Assembly (NCBI RefSeq): GCF_004011695.2 | Contig: NC_082419.1 | Span: 992,001-1,056,000, forward strand | Length of the DNA stretch: 64,000 nucleotides | Origin: Ascochyta rabiei | Lineage: Eukaryota; Ascomycota; Dothideomycetes; Pleosporales; Didymellaceae | Direction of reading: 5' to 3' | In this document: positions 11,193 to 22,066 of the stretch, in pieces | Layout: each line of letters begins with the position of its first letter | How positions within the stretch are numbered: the first letter of the stretch is position 1 | The notes under the pieces: generated by a model | Databases searched by the model: none | The model's input: the letters and a program-made list of their open reading frames with translations, nothing else | Told to the model about the DNA's origin: nothing | Program-made: the position numbers and the translations under genes

Positions 11193-13034
11193 ACGTAATC
11201 GGCCATTAAGTCGGCCAGGCAATTAAGCCGGCCACCTTTGCCAAGATCACACCTCATTCTACCTCTCATCTAATGTCTCAACAACCTGATCTTAGATTAC
11301 TTCCTCGTGAGGATAGGATAATCCTTGCTATTTAAGCTATAAAATCTGACGCGTTAATAAGCTAACAGCGCGCTGCTGCTATCTATAACGTTCCTTAATT
11401 AACCCTCTAAGACTAACGCGCCAAAACCACCTTACAACGCAATTCCTACTACAGCAGATTAAGGCTTACTAAGCCTAAAGAGGAGGTAGTTATATAATAT
11501 ATAAGGAAGCTTAACATGTAAGGCTTTGCCCCTACGCTAAGCTACGTACATAAAATAGCTAATTAACTGCTAGCTGCCTATAGTAGTAGTAAGGTTAGAG
11601 AAAAATAGGCTAGGCACCTTATAAACCAGAAGCCTAAGATTAAGTCTTAGGTAACTAGACAGCGCAATTACTAGAGAGTCTTATGCAGTAATCTAGCTAT
11701 TATTAGCCCCTAGTTTAACCTTATACGCAACGTTAAAGCTAAATATAGTATCTAGAACCAAGATACCTACAACTTTAACAAGACTAGCTTCTAGATAGGT
11801 GTTGGAGGGTCTGTTAAGGTAGTGACAGCGTCTAAGAGGCGTCTTAAGCCACTTAGAGTCCAGCCTGGCAACTATAAGTAGGCAACGTTAATTGCCGCAA
11901 TTAACGCTATAGGGTAGGTTATCCCACCCTTCTTTATCTTTAAAGCAAAGAACTATAACTAGGCCTAGTATTATAACCTAAAGGATTAGCGTATTAGTGT
12001 TAGCAAGAATAGCTAGATAACAAATAAACTAGGCCTAGAGTGGCTAAAGCACTTTATCTAGTATACAACAGCCTAGACAGTAGGTAGCTACTAGCTACTA
12101 ATTATTAATAGCTATAAGAGCTATAAGTTGCTTACCTTCTAGGATCTGTATAAGGAGAACAAAATTATTACTCTCTATATGCCTCCTTACACCTCCTATA
12201 TCCTACAGCCACTTAATATAGGCTGTTTTGCCCTATTAAAACAAGCATATAAGACAGAAATTAATATCTTAGCAAACAGCTATATTACTTAAATTAACAA
12301 GAAAGCATTCTTAGCTACCTTGAATTAGGTGTTTAATAAGGCGTTTTTATCTAATAATATCTAATTAAGCTTCTAAGCAACAGGCTTGGTTCCAGACAAC
12401 CTAGAGGTGGTGCTATTAAAGCTTAAAGTGAAGCCTTATACGCCAACACCAGCTTTACTAGGGCCTACTACCTAGCAACCTAGAACACTAAGCAACGCTG
12501 CTGAAATATTAGCTTAATTAACGCTGATATCTAACCAGATTAGGCAGCACTATAGTTTATTTCTAGCTTTAATTATTAAGATAGTGCAGTAGTTTAAAAA
12601 GGGAGCTAATATAATAGTGCATTCCTAGGTGCTTATAGCAGCTAAGATAGTTAAGCTTTAAGCAGCAAATAAAGCTGCTTCTAAGCGTAAAGTATGTAAA
12701 AGGAAGTAGATCTAGTATAGAGGAACCCTATTACAGCAAGAGGCAGAGGAAATAATAGCTGCATAAGAGGTGGTGGTGCAGGCAGAGGCAGAGAGGCGTG
12801 AGGAGAGGGTGCGAACAGGTGGTAGTAGAGAGGGTTCTCAACGCTGTGGGATGTGTGGTTAGGCTGGGCACAATAAGCGCACATGTAAGCAAGATACTGT
12901 AGACAGAGTAGATTAATTTAACGTACTGTGAGCTACAGCACAACGTTGTGGTGTTAAGTTATCTGCGTGTTAAGGTGGGTGGCTGCATAAGGTGGCCGGC
13001 TTAATTGCCTGGCCGACTTAATGGCCGATTACGT
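11193..13034 (+). mobile_element. Second Fot1/Pot2-type transposon, RIP-damaged
   Basis: This 1842-bp element is flanked by TA (11191-11192, 13035-13036). The inverted repeats start ACGTAATCGGCC and are identical for 46 bp, a surprising contrast with the decayed interior. Just inside the left repeat is TGCCAAGATCACACC, close to TGCCAAGACCACAC at the same place in the element at 8809-10661, so the two families are related. It interrupts the hATC codons of the host element. Confidence 0.9.
11273..12930 (+). pseudogene. Pot2-like DDE transposase with C-terminal zinc knuckle, many stops
   Basis: The start MSQQPDLRLLPREDRIILAI and RAAAIYNVP is the Fot1/Pot2 N-terminal HTH. The core reads ATLIAAINAIG, VIPPFFIFKAKNYN, LGLEWLKHF, LYMPPYTSYILQPLNIGCFA, as expected for DDE_1 transposases. 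The motif around NSYKSYKLL is a decayed form of the family's D-G-x-x-S-H signature. Near the end RCGMCG then AGHNKRTCKQD forms a CCHC zinc knuckle. Interruptions are mostly TAG/TAA at expected Gln or Trp positions. Confidence 0.82.
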
Positions 13035-13059
13035 TAACTAAACAAAGAAATAGACTATT

Positions 13060-13261
13060 TGTCAGGCGCTAGGCCTAGGGGTACCTCTGCCAGTCTTGGC
13101 GAGCTACCATAGGGCTAGCCAGCCCAGACTATATAAAGGTGTTAGAGGTTATTACTAATACTCTAGTAATTAGTCTTATTACTATATACTACGTACCTTA
13201 ATACACCTGCTATCCTCTTTAACCCTATCCTTTCTTATAATTGCTTTATACACTCTTTATA
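13060..13261 (+). repeat. 5' LTR
   Basis: 202 bp, same length as the 3' LTR, with a TATATAAA box at 13130-13137. It has more AT transitions than the right copy, including the lost terminal CA. Confidence 0.9.
13130..13137 (+). promoter_or_regulatory. TATA box in the 5' LTR
   Basis: TATATAAA, 70 bp into the LTR; the same octamer is kept at 20225-20232 in the 3' LTR. Likely the core promoter of the retrotransposon. Confidence 0.6.
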
Positions 13262-13319
13262 TTCTAATTACTCTTATATTATAATTAAAGATAGACCTAA
13301 GCTACTATAAGTCTTAAAC

Positions 13320-16300
13320 TAAATTATCTAGGCTTACTATCTTTAGAGAGGGACTAAGACAACCTACCTATAGGAGAGCTAGTAGAGCGTAAGGTAACAC
13401 CTCCCTCTGCAGATAAGGAGATACCTTAACAGACACTAAGTGTCTATAGTGCCTTAAGAGGATCTATAGGTCCTCTAGGCAGTACACCTTACTCTAGAAT
13501 TTACATCTATAGGGCAGCTTTAGCTAGAGAAGGCTAGAATAGCCTAGAAGTAGGTAATTAATAATAGGAGTTAGAAAACGTATATAAATAGTTGTAAGAG
13601 ACAAAAGACTATAAGGAACTTTTCTTTCTTTGTAAACTTAGACACAAATATAACAAAGGAGATCTAGTAATAATCTTATCCTTCTAAAAAGTACTAGAAG
13701 AGGTAGAGAAACTATAATCTTCCCTATTTATAAACCTTCTATAACCTAAAACCCTATAGAAGTATATAAAGCGTAACTGCGCTAAATACAACTATTAGAA
13801 GAGAGATTATAAGGGATACTTCCTCTAATCCCTAGTTAATTTCCTTATAGAAGAATAAAAGATTAACTTTAGTGTAAGGTACCTCTTAGAGAACCTAAAG
13901 ACGTTATAGTAGGCTTACTGCATAACTAACTGCTATAATTAGCTAACCTAGGAACTAATATAGCAAGAGCTAAAAAGAATTATACTAGATACTCTAGGAA
14001 TGCTAGCTAAACGCAAGTAAGCAGCGTATAAATCCTTAAAGTAATATAAGCAGCAGAAATCTTAGTCCCCTATAGATCTATTAGATTTTATATATCTACT
14101 ATAGGAGGAACTAGGTAACTTACATACGCTAGAGCTTTAAGTCCTAGAATATGTTACTACACTACTCCCTAGCATATAAAAAGACTTATTCCTTATCCCC
14201 TATAATTAAAGGGACATAATCCTAAAGGTAGAGGAACAAGCTAATATTATTAACTAGAGACTAGGTCAGCACAGCTAACAGCTACCTAAGAAGACTCTAG
14301 CTAAGGGTAAGACAACTAACAAAGGACTATAGAAGCGCTAATTTAGTAACTCTAGGTTAGAAGGGAATATAAAAACCCTAAAAAAGTTATTTAAGTCTAA
14401 GAAGTTCTGTAAGGAGCTAGTAAAGGGTAAAAAGGGCTAAGACAGGCTACACAAGACCTAAAACGCATGCCTTAAGTGCAGAGAAACTAGTTACTACTAC
14501 CCTAACTGCCTAAAGCTAAAGTTAAACTAGAAAGACCCTGCTCTAGATAAGTTAGGAAAAGATAAGGGACCTAAGAGCTAATCTCCTCTCTTATAGCCTA
14601 TATTAAATTATCTAAGAAGAAGAAGAAGAAGAATATCTCTCTTTGTAAGGCAGTGTACCTAGAATATATATACCTGCTTACAGTTAAAGTATCTATAGGT
14701 AACATAGAGAACATAGAAGCCTTAATAGATAGAGGGTTACAACTAAACTTAATTTTAGTTCTCCTAGTAAAGGAGCAGGATCTAGAGGTTACACTATTAA
14801 ATAAAATAGTAGCTAAGGGTGTAGGTAGAGCAGAATTGCCTATCTATAGAGTAACTACAGTAGAAGTATCTATTATTAACTCCTGTGGAAGACAGAAGGT
14901 CTAACAGATACCTTTTGTGGTTACAGACCTACAAAGGTACAAGATATACCTTAGATTACCCTAGATTAAATAGACAAACCCTAAGCTAAGCTATTTAAGC
15001 TAGCGTATACTCTTCTAAGGGAAGAAGTATAGGGACTTTCCTAAACTAGAGAAAATAGTATTAGAAGATGCTAAAGAGTTTAAACGCACTATAAGAAGTC
15101 TCTTAGTAGACGTTTATATGTGTATAGTAAACTTAGTAGGTACATATAACCTAATATCTGCTAAAAAGGGCCTAATTCTAGAAGTGTATCGCAAATATGC
15201 GCACTTAGGATTAGAGAATAATGCTTAGGTCCTACTAGAGCATAGAGAGCACAACCTAGCAATTAATATTGCAGAAGGAGCTACTTCCCCCTACTAACTA
15301 TTATACAGACTATCTGTAATAGAATTAGAGATACTTAGGAAGTATCTAGCAGAATATCTATAACGTGGCTAGATATAACACTTAAGGTTGCTAGTAGGAG
15401 CGCCTATTCTCTTTTTAAAGAAGAAAGATAGCAACCTATAACTGTGTGTAGACTATAGAGGTCTAAACAAGATAATAGTTAAAAACTACTATCTATTACC
15501 ACTAATTACAGAGTTACTAGAACAACTAGCACAAGCTAAGTTCTATACTAAACTAGATGTACATAAGGCGTATTACTGTATCTAAATTAAGGAAGGGGAT
15601 AAGTAGAAGACTGCGTTTTAAACTAGGTATAGACATTTTAAGTATATAGTAATGCTGTTTAGACTTATAAATGCTCCTGCCTAATTTTAGGCCTATATAA
15701 ATAAAGCACTAATAGGATTAGTTAACGTAACTTATATTATATATCTAGATAACATATTAGTATACTCTAAGACAAAGGAAGACTATATTAGACACGTTAA
15801 GGAGGTCTTAGAAAGGCTTTGTAACGTAAACCTCTATATGCGCTTAGACAAGTGTAAATAGCACTATTAACGTATAGAGTACCTTAGGTACATAGTCTTA
15901 CCTAAAAGGGTAAGTATTAACCTAGACAGGGTTAAAATAATCTAAGAATAGCTAATTCTGCGCACAGTTTATAATATCTAAGTATTTATAGGCTTTATAA
16001 ACTACTATTAGAGATTTATTGCAGAGTTTTCTAAATTAGCCTTGCTATTAACCTAATTAACCTAGAAAGGGCCAAATTTGGCTAAATCTAGTTAAGTAAT
16101 AAGGAAGGAGGAGAGTTAGCCTCTTAAGCTAAGCAAAGAATCCCTATAAGCTTTCTAGAATATAAAGGATTTATTTATTAACATACCTATCTTAGTTTAT
16201 TTTATACCTAGGAGACAGACTAGGATTAAAGTAGATACCTCTAGAGGCGCTATATTAGGAATCCTTAGTTAACTAGTCCCTAGAGAGGGGAAGCTAGCCT

Positions 16301-18270
16301 AATAGAGGCCTGTAGACTTCTATTTAAAGAAGTTAATCTAAGCAGAGTATAACTATAATACTTACAACTAGGAACTTCTTACAATTGTCTAGAGCCTACA
16401 GCATTAGCAAAGATACTTAGACAGTACCTTCTTTAAGATCTTAATAGATTACTAAAACCTAAAATAGTTTATAGAGACAAAGGTTCTTAGCTATTAGTAA
16501 GTAAAGGCATACTTAGTGTTATCTAAGTTTAACTTTATAATTACTTATTACCTAGGGTCTATAAACCCTGCAGATAGACTCTTACAGTGTCCTAATTATA
16601 TAAGAGAGGCGTAAGACCCTTTATAAAAATATAATAAGGCTTTTATATAACCGCTTTAGGAGATCCTAACTAGAAGGAACCCTAATACTCCCCTAGTAGC
16701 AGCTATAACCCTTTGTTTGTCCGCAAAAGAAAGAAAGGACATAAGGGATCTTAAAAGAGAAGAATTAAGAGACAATAGTTAGACAGACCTAATAACAGAC
16801 TTAGACAACACAGACAAACTCTCTAGCACTAAAAAAGAGTTAAGTGACGTTACAATAGGACAAAATAACCTAGAAAAAGATAATATAGCTAAGGAGAGGC
16901 GTATCTTACTTATAAGGCTAAAAGATAAAGTGTAAGTTATTAAAGAACGTTACAATAACCTAATGTTAGGACACTTTAGAGCACAAAGGACCTTAGAGAA
17001 GATTTAGCGCAGATACACCTAGAAGGGCATTAATAAGGATGTATCTAACTACTACTACAACTGCTTAGTATATAGGAGATTAACTGCTGCCTAACATAAA
17101 CTATATAGGTTACTATAACCTTTACTAGTGCTAAGCTAACTATAGGAGGACGTAATAATAGATTTTATTACAGAACTACCCCCTAGCAAGGTAGCTAGGC
17201 TGGTGTATAACTTAATACTAGTAGTAGTGTGTAAATTAACTAAAATGTCACATTACATACTAGCTAGGGCTAATTAGGATAGAAAAGACCTAGCACACAC
17301 CTAGATTAGAGAAATTATCTACTTATACAGCGCGCTAGCACAAATTATCTTAGATTAGGGGCTACTAATGAACTTAAAGACATAGGAAACCTTTAACTAC
17401 TATTTAAACTTAAGACAAGTCTTAACATTAGCCTATTATCCCTAGACAGATAGCTAAACAGAAAGGTAAAATTAGACTCTTAAACAGTACTTACGTTGCT
17501 ATTATACTCTAGAATAAGATAATTAGGCCCTATAGATTTTTATTACAGAATTTGCGTATAATAATAGTATTTACGCATCTACAAATATAACACCTTTCTA
17601 AGCCTGTTACAGTATAGATCTAAGGAGTACAGATTAGCCTACTTTAGCATTAAAAGGTAGAGAATCTCCCCTTACAAAGGAACTAGCTGCTAGAGTTATT
17701 GCCTTATAGGCTACCTACAAAGCAAACATAGAAAAGTTAAATAAGTATTAAAAGAAGGACTTAGATAAGAAACGACTACTAGCACCCTTTAAAGTAGGCA
17801 ACAAAGTACTAGTTTCTAGTAAGAATATTAGGACAGTACGCCTAAAAAAGAAGCTAGACTAGAAATACCTAGGACCTAGGACTATTACAGCCTAGATTAG
17901 TCCTAGTGTATACAGAGTAGACCTGCTAGGAATAAAAGGAATCTATCTAGTATTCTATACATTAATGCTAGACCTATACACACTAAGAAGTTAACTTCTA
18001 ATTATATAGGAATAAATATAAGAACCTATAGTTAAAGGGGAAGAGAAGGTGTAGGATGTAGAAAAAGTCCTTAATAGAAGGTAACTAGACAATAGACAGT
18101 AGGAATACCTTATTAAGTAGGACAGATTCCCTAAATTAGAAAACTCCTAGGAAATTAGCACAAATCTTTCTAAAGAAATGCTAAAATAATACTAGAAAAC
18201 TATAAAGTAACTGCTTAGACTGCGTAATAAGACGTTAAGGTTAAAGTTAAAAAAAGAGGGGGACTAAAAA
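13320..18270 (+). pseudogene. gag-pol of the chromovirus, heavily stopped
   Basis: Read across stops on the plus strand. A CCHC-type knuckle is near 14470 (CLKCRETSYYYPNC, His decayed to Tyr). An aspartic protease lies in an 83-aa open stretch at 14653-14904 (EALIDRGLQLNLI, the family DSG decayed to DRG). Reverse transcriptase is at about 15380-15900 ([22 protein letters not shown] where the family has YLDD). RNase H is at about 16180-16600. Integrase is at about 16930-17650 (IDFITELPPSKVARLVY, LILVVVCKLTKMSHYI). A chromodomain-like end is at about 18050-18210 (DVEKVLNRR, EYLIK, then a tail near ENS). No intact catalytic set remains. Confidence 0.85.
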
Positions 18271-18638
18271 GGCTAAATACCTTTACTTAATTATAATTTT
18301 TCCCTATAGGGGTTTTTTAATTAATAAGTGTTTAATAGTTTACGCTAAGGGAAAATATAACCCTACCTTACCCTAAGAAATACAGACTAGCTAAAGTAGA
18401 CATCTTTTAGCCTATTATAGCTATTTCTAATATAAGGAAATAAAGAAAGTTATATGCTATATTATATAGTTATAATTATAAGTAAATATAGGAGAATTAG
18501 TATAGAAGAACACCTTCCTAGTATTATTTAGACTATCTAAGAGTGTAATGCACCTAATTGCTATATTAGCCTAAAACTGTCTACTAACTATAAACTTAGG
18601 TATTATTAATCTAAACGTTCTATTATAGGGAACATCTA

Positions 18639-19614
18639 TTAACTATAACTACTACTACAGGCATAAGTAGTAGCCTTGCAACCACTATAAGGCTTCTTAG
18701 CAGCAGCAGCGGCAGCAGCAGCATCGGCGGCGGCCTGTTCAGCAGCCTCCTGCTCCTCTTATTCCTCCTAGAGTTAACTAAGGGTCTTTCTAGTGCCAGC
18801 AATCTAGTACTTTAACTAAAAGAAGTTAGACATTGTTAAAACAGGTTAAAACGTGCTATAATACCTTCTTGCAGGAGGTAATAGGCGCATCTAGATTAGA
18901 CTTACTACTACTCTCCTCTAACATCTTCTTTTACTTTATCTTAGCCTTAACAGCGCTAGCCTTAGATTAATCTTGCTTCTTAATATAGATGCTAGACAAG
19001 GTTAACTTATATATGTAAGTGTTGCTATTATAAAGTATAAGTAGCTCTTCCTACAGTAAATAGATCCTATAAAGGTTAGATTATGCTATAATAAGCTAAA
19101 ACGCGTTAGAACGTACTCTTAAATTATACCCAGCAACAAGCTAGCCTAGTTAATGATAGACTTGCCTATTACAGTCTTCTTATTAATAGATATAGACGTG
19201 GTAGTAGCAGGTGTTACAGGGGTAGTCTTAACTCTAGCAGCATTAACAATAGCAGCATAAGCAGTAGTAACTAGGTAGTAACTAGAGTAAAGGCGCGCTA
19301 TGTTGCTAGAAAGCCTTAAATAGCTGTTAGCGTACTTATTAGGGCCCTAAACATGTTAAAAGATGCTAAAATAAGCTAAAAGGAGATAAAACACGTACTA
19401 ATAGGCAATTCTTGTTACTATTATAACACTCTCTACAGTAGTAGGCCTAGGCTTCCCTATAGCGCAGGCTACTCCACAAAGCCAGGTTAGCAGAGAAACA
19501 ACAGTCCCTATAGACATTACTATTAGCAATGTAGTAGAGACATAGCATACAGCACCGCTTAGCAGTCCTACTATTCTTAGTAATATTAATCTTACAGTAA
19601 GCAGGCATTAACAT
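18639..19614 (-). pseudogene. Spliced antisense gene inside the retrotransposon, RIP-damaged
   Basis: Between pol and the 3' LTR, on the opposite strand, four exons can be joined in one phase: 19614-19399, 19346-19117, 19066-18865 and 18815-18639. The introns are 52, 50 and 49 bp with GT and AG ends. The 274-codon product has a Cys-rich N-terminal part (RCCMCLYY-like; YYCRECYNSNKNC), a Ser/Thr-rich middle (ARVKTTPVTPATTTSISI), a Lys-rich segment (KASAVKAKIK) and an acidic Ala tail (EEQEAAEQAAADAAAAAAAA). About ten in-frame TAG/TAA codons interrupt it, consistent with RIP of CAG/CAA. I do not recognise the product. Phase consistency across three introns argues that this was once a real gene. 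Confidence 0.55.
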
Positions 19615-20154
19615 AATGGCTATAGCGAATAGTAGTTAGTAACAGTTAGTAACAGTTAGTAGTAGGCAGTAGCAGTTAGGAACAGTCTAAAAAGGTTACT
19701 AAGGCGTATTGTGCAATACTATCTGCCAAAACGTGTCAGAACGTGCCAGAAAGACCTAGAAAATTCCTTAGCTATCCTTACAAAAGTGCTAGACAGAATA
19801 GGTTAGTACTTACTAAAATAAAGTAGGATATAGTAGTAACTAACAAAACTAGGGGTATAGATAGCTTATATGCTGCTAGCTACCTAGTTAGAGCTTTAGC
19901 CTGCGTAGACGGCTGCCTAGACCCTAGAGGTAAAGTAAGAGGTAAGAGAGGATTTCTGTTTAACTTTTACTAGGTAAAGGCAGAATTAGTATTAAGCCCC
20001 CTTTAGCCTTATAAGGCGTCTAAAACGCCTAAAACTAGTCAGAATTAGCTATAACAGGACAGACAGAGTAAACACGTCTAAAGCTAGGCTAAAATAATAC
20101 AGTATTACTAATTATACCATTGTTTAAGCTAAACAATCTAGAGAAGGGAGGCAT

Positions 20155-20356
20155 TGTTAGGCGCTAGGCCCAGGGGTACCTCTGCTAGTCTTAGCGAGCT
20201 ACTATAGGGCTAGCTAGCCCAGACTATATAAAGGTGTTAGAGGTTATTGCTAATACTCTAGCAATTAGTCTTGTTACTACATACTACGTACCTTAATACA
20301 CCTGCTATCCTCTTTGACCCTATCCTCCCTTGTGATCGCTTTGTACACTCTTTACA
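20155..20356 (+). repeat. 3' LTR
   Basis: 202 bp, ends in TTTACA, then the CTATT target duplication. It is less AT-shifted than the 5' LTR and keeps the TATA box at 20225-20232. Confidence 0.9.
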
Positions 20357-20361
20357 CTATT

Positions 20362-21639
20362 ACCTACTACTATAAAACAGTTAATAACTTTAAAATCTTA
20401 GAATATTATAGATAAAGAAGAGCTGGAGATAAATAATAGTAAATCAGATTTTTCTACTATAAGTGTTAATAATATAGAAGAAGAAATTAGATATAATTAG
20501 ATAGAGGAAGATACCTTTCTAGAATATAGTACATGTTCTTCTATAGAGTAAATATAATAGAAAGCTTTAATCTTTTATATATAACTTTGTAACTAGAGAC
20601 TGTATATAGTAAAGCTATAATAGTTATTAAATAACCTTAGTTTTTCTTTAGTGTATAAGTGTTTTTTCTAGATATCTAATTTACTTACTTTATACTAATT
20701 ACATCTGCTTCTATATAGTACTTAAGTAAGAATTTTATTTAGATAAAAAAGAGTTTAGATTATATTATATTTTACTATAGCTTAAACATAGAACTAAACC
20801 TTACTTATAATATAATAGAAGATTAAAATATATAATTTTAATTTAGTAATGTTTAAATAGATAGTTAGTTAAAAGTTTATTAGTTTAGAGTAATATATTT
20901 TACTTTAGATATACTATACTAATCCTATTTCCTTCTTTTAATATTCCTAATAGTAGTTAAAATAAAGTTCTTACTTATAAAGCTAAGAATTAGAATTAAA
21001 CTTTCTATAAATGTATTTGTTTGTTAGTATTTTATCTATTAAAAAGCTAAAACTAAATATTTATAGCTTTATTAAAGCTTTAATCTAATTTATATATAAA
21101 ATTCTACAAAGCTTATACTTTCTTGTATTTCTACTATTAAAGTATAGGCCTACTAGTTATAATATTTAAGATTAAAACCTAAGCTTATAAGGAATCTATA
21201 TAAAAAATTTTAAATTTAATACTATAATATTCTTTATATAAGCTAAAACTTAGTAAAACTTCTAAGTATATCTAGATTAAAAGTATATAAACAATTAGAT
21301 ATATAAAACCTACTTAAGGTAGTATTTCTAATAACATTTTTTAAATAAACTAGAATTTTTAAGCAAACTTAAACTCTTTAACAGAAGGATTTTTAAAGCT
21401 AGATTTTAAAGCTAATATACTATAATTTCTAACCTAAATAACTGCTATAATATTATAATTTTCTATATAAAAGCAAAGTTAAAAAAAAAATTAAAAATTT
21501 CAAGAAATTCTTATTTTACTAAGTAATTACTAAAAAATAATTACTATTTCTAAAGTGTTACTTTACTATTTATTTTTACTATTTAGTAGTTACTATATAG
21601 TAAAATAGTAATTACTTAGTAATTACTATTTTACTATTT
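20362..21639. other. Right arm of the hAT element
   Basis: About 1.3 kb of very AT-rich sequence. The first 100 bases finish the hAT transposase frame. The rest shows no recognisable coding. Palindromic TAGTAATTACTA-type repeats cluster from about 21510 to the end. Confidence 0.7.
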
Positions 21640-21651
21640 CCCCCATCCATG

Positions 21652-21659
21652 CCTCGAGC
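21652..21659. repeat. Right 8-bp target-site duplication of the hAT element
   Basis: CCTCGAGC, identical to 8137-8144. Confidence 0.93.
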
Positions 21660-22066
21660 TCCATCTCTCCGAGAATACTTGTCAATGACCGATTTAGGCC
21701 TTATTACGGTAATCCACCACTAAAGCCCTGAGTCCTCAGTTCGATCACTTCACGTGCCTTTCGGCTGAGCCCTGCGCAATCGTCTGTAAACTTTCTCTTC
21801 GGCAGGCCTGAAAAAGAACACAGGGTCAACAATCCTATCTCTGGACTACAGATCTGTTTTCCGAATATGGTTCTAGATGTCAAGCCCATAATCAACACTC
21901 TTCTCTATTAGCCGTGAAGCACGCCATAAGGCGGTCCAAATAATGCGGATTGTCTACTCTTTGTGTAAAAGTCTGGCTTGTTTATAGTCGACATAAGAAC
22001 AATACATTAACACGTTACGAAATAATGGAGATTAGACAAAGGCGTATCAACTCGACATCTTAAGAT
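21660..22066. other. Intergenic between the transposon and the USP-like gene
   Basis: About 400 bp returning to moderate base composition. A 64-aa minus-strand frame resembles nothing. Probably the promoter of the gene at 22067. Confidence 0.5.

Larger units (their letters stand above)
13060..20356 (+). mobile_element. Ty3/gypsy chromovirus LTR retrotransposon (7.3 kb)
   Basis: Two 202-bp LTRs (13060-13261 and 20155-20356) start TGTYAGGCGC; the right one ends TTTACA, and the left end is decayed to TA. A 5-bp target duplication CTATT flanks the element (13055-13059, 20357-20361). The order gag zinc knuckle, protease, reverse transcriptase, RNase H, integrase, chromodomain identifies a Ty3/gypsy chromovirus. 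A purine tract (GAGAAGGGAGGCA, 20141-20153) lies just before the 3' LTR. It sits inside the hAT element. LTR differences are almost all C/T or G/A transitions. Confidence 0.92.
8145..21651 (+). mobile_element. Ancient hAT transposon enlarged to 13.5 kb by three nested insertions
   Basis: The ends are a perfect 12-bp inverted repeat, CATGGATGGGGG at 8145-8156 and its complement at 21640-21651, flanked by the 8-bp duplication. Removing the three nested elements and their target duplications leaves about 2.5 kb, a normal size for a compact hAT. The internal hAT sequence (8157-8808, 10664-11192, 13037-13059, 20362-21639) is extremely AT-rich. It encodes a recognisable hATC dimerisation domain that reads straight across two insertion sites once they are removed. 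Composition changes abruptly at both ends. The uninterrupted duplication shows that flanking host DNA was not deleted. It looks inactivated by RIP and by the insertions. Confidence 0.88.

Noticed and set aside
12681..12943. Minus-strand ORFs over the Pot2-like transposase end
   Set aside because: Shadows of the plus-strand zinc-knuckle region; no family features.
14653..14904. Stand-alone 83-aa gene
   Set aside because: It is the protease segment of the decayed gypsy pol that happens to lack stops.
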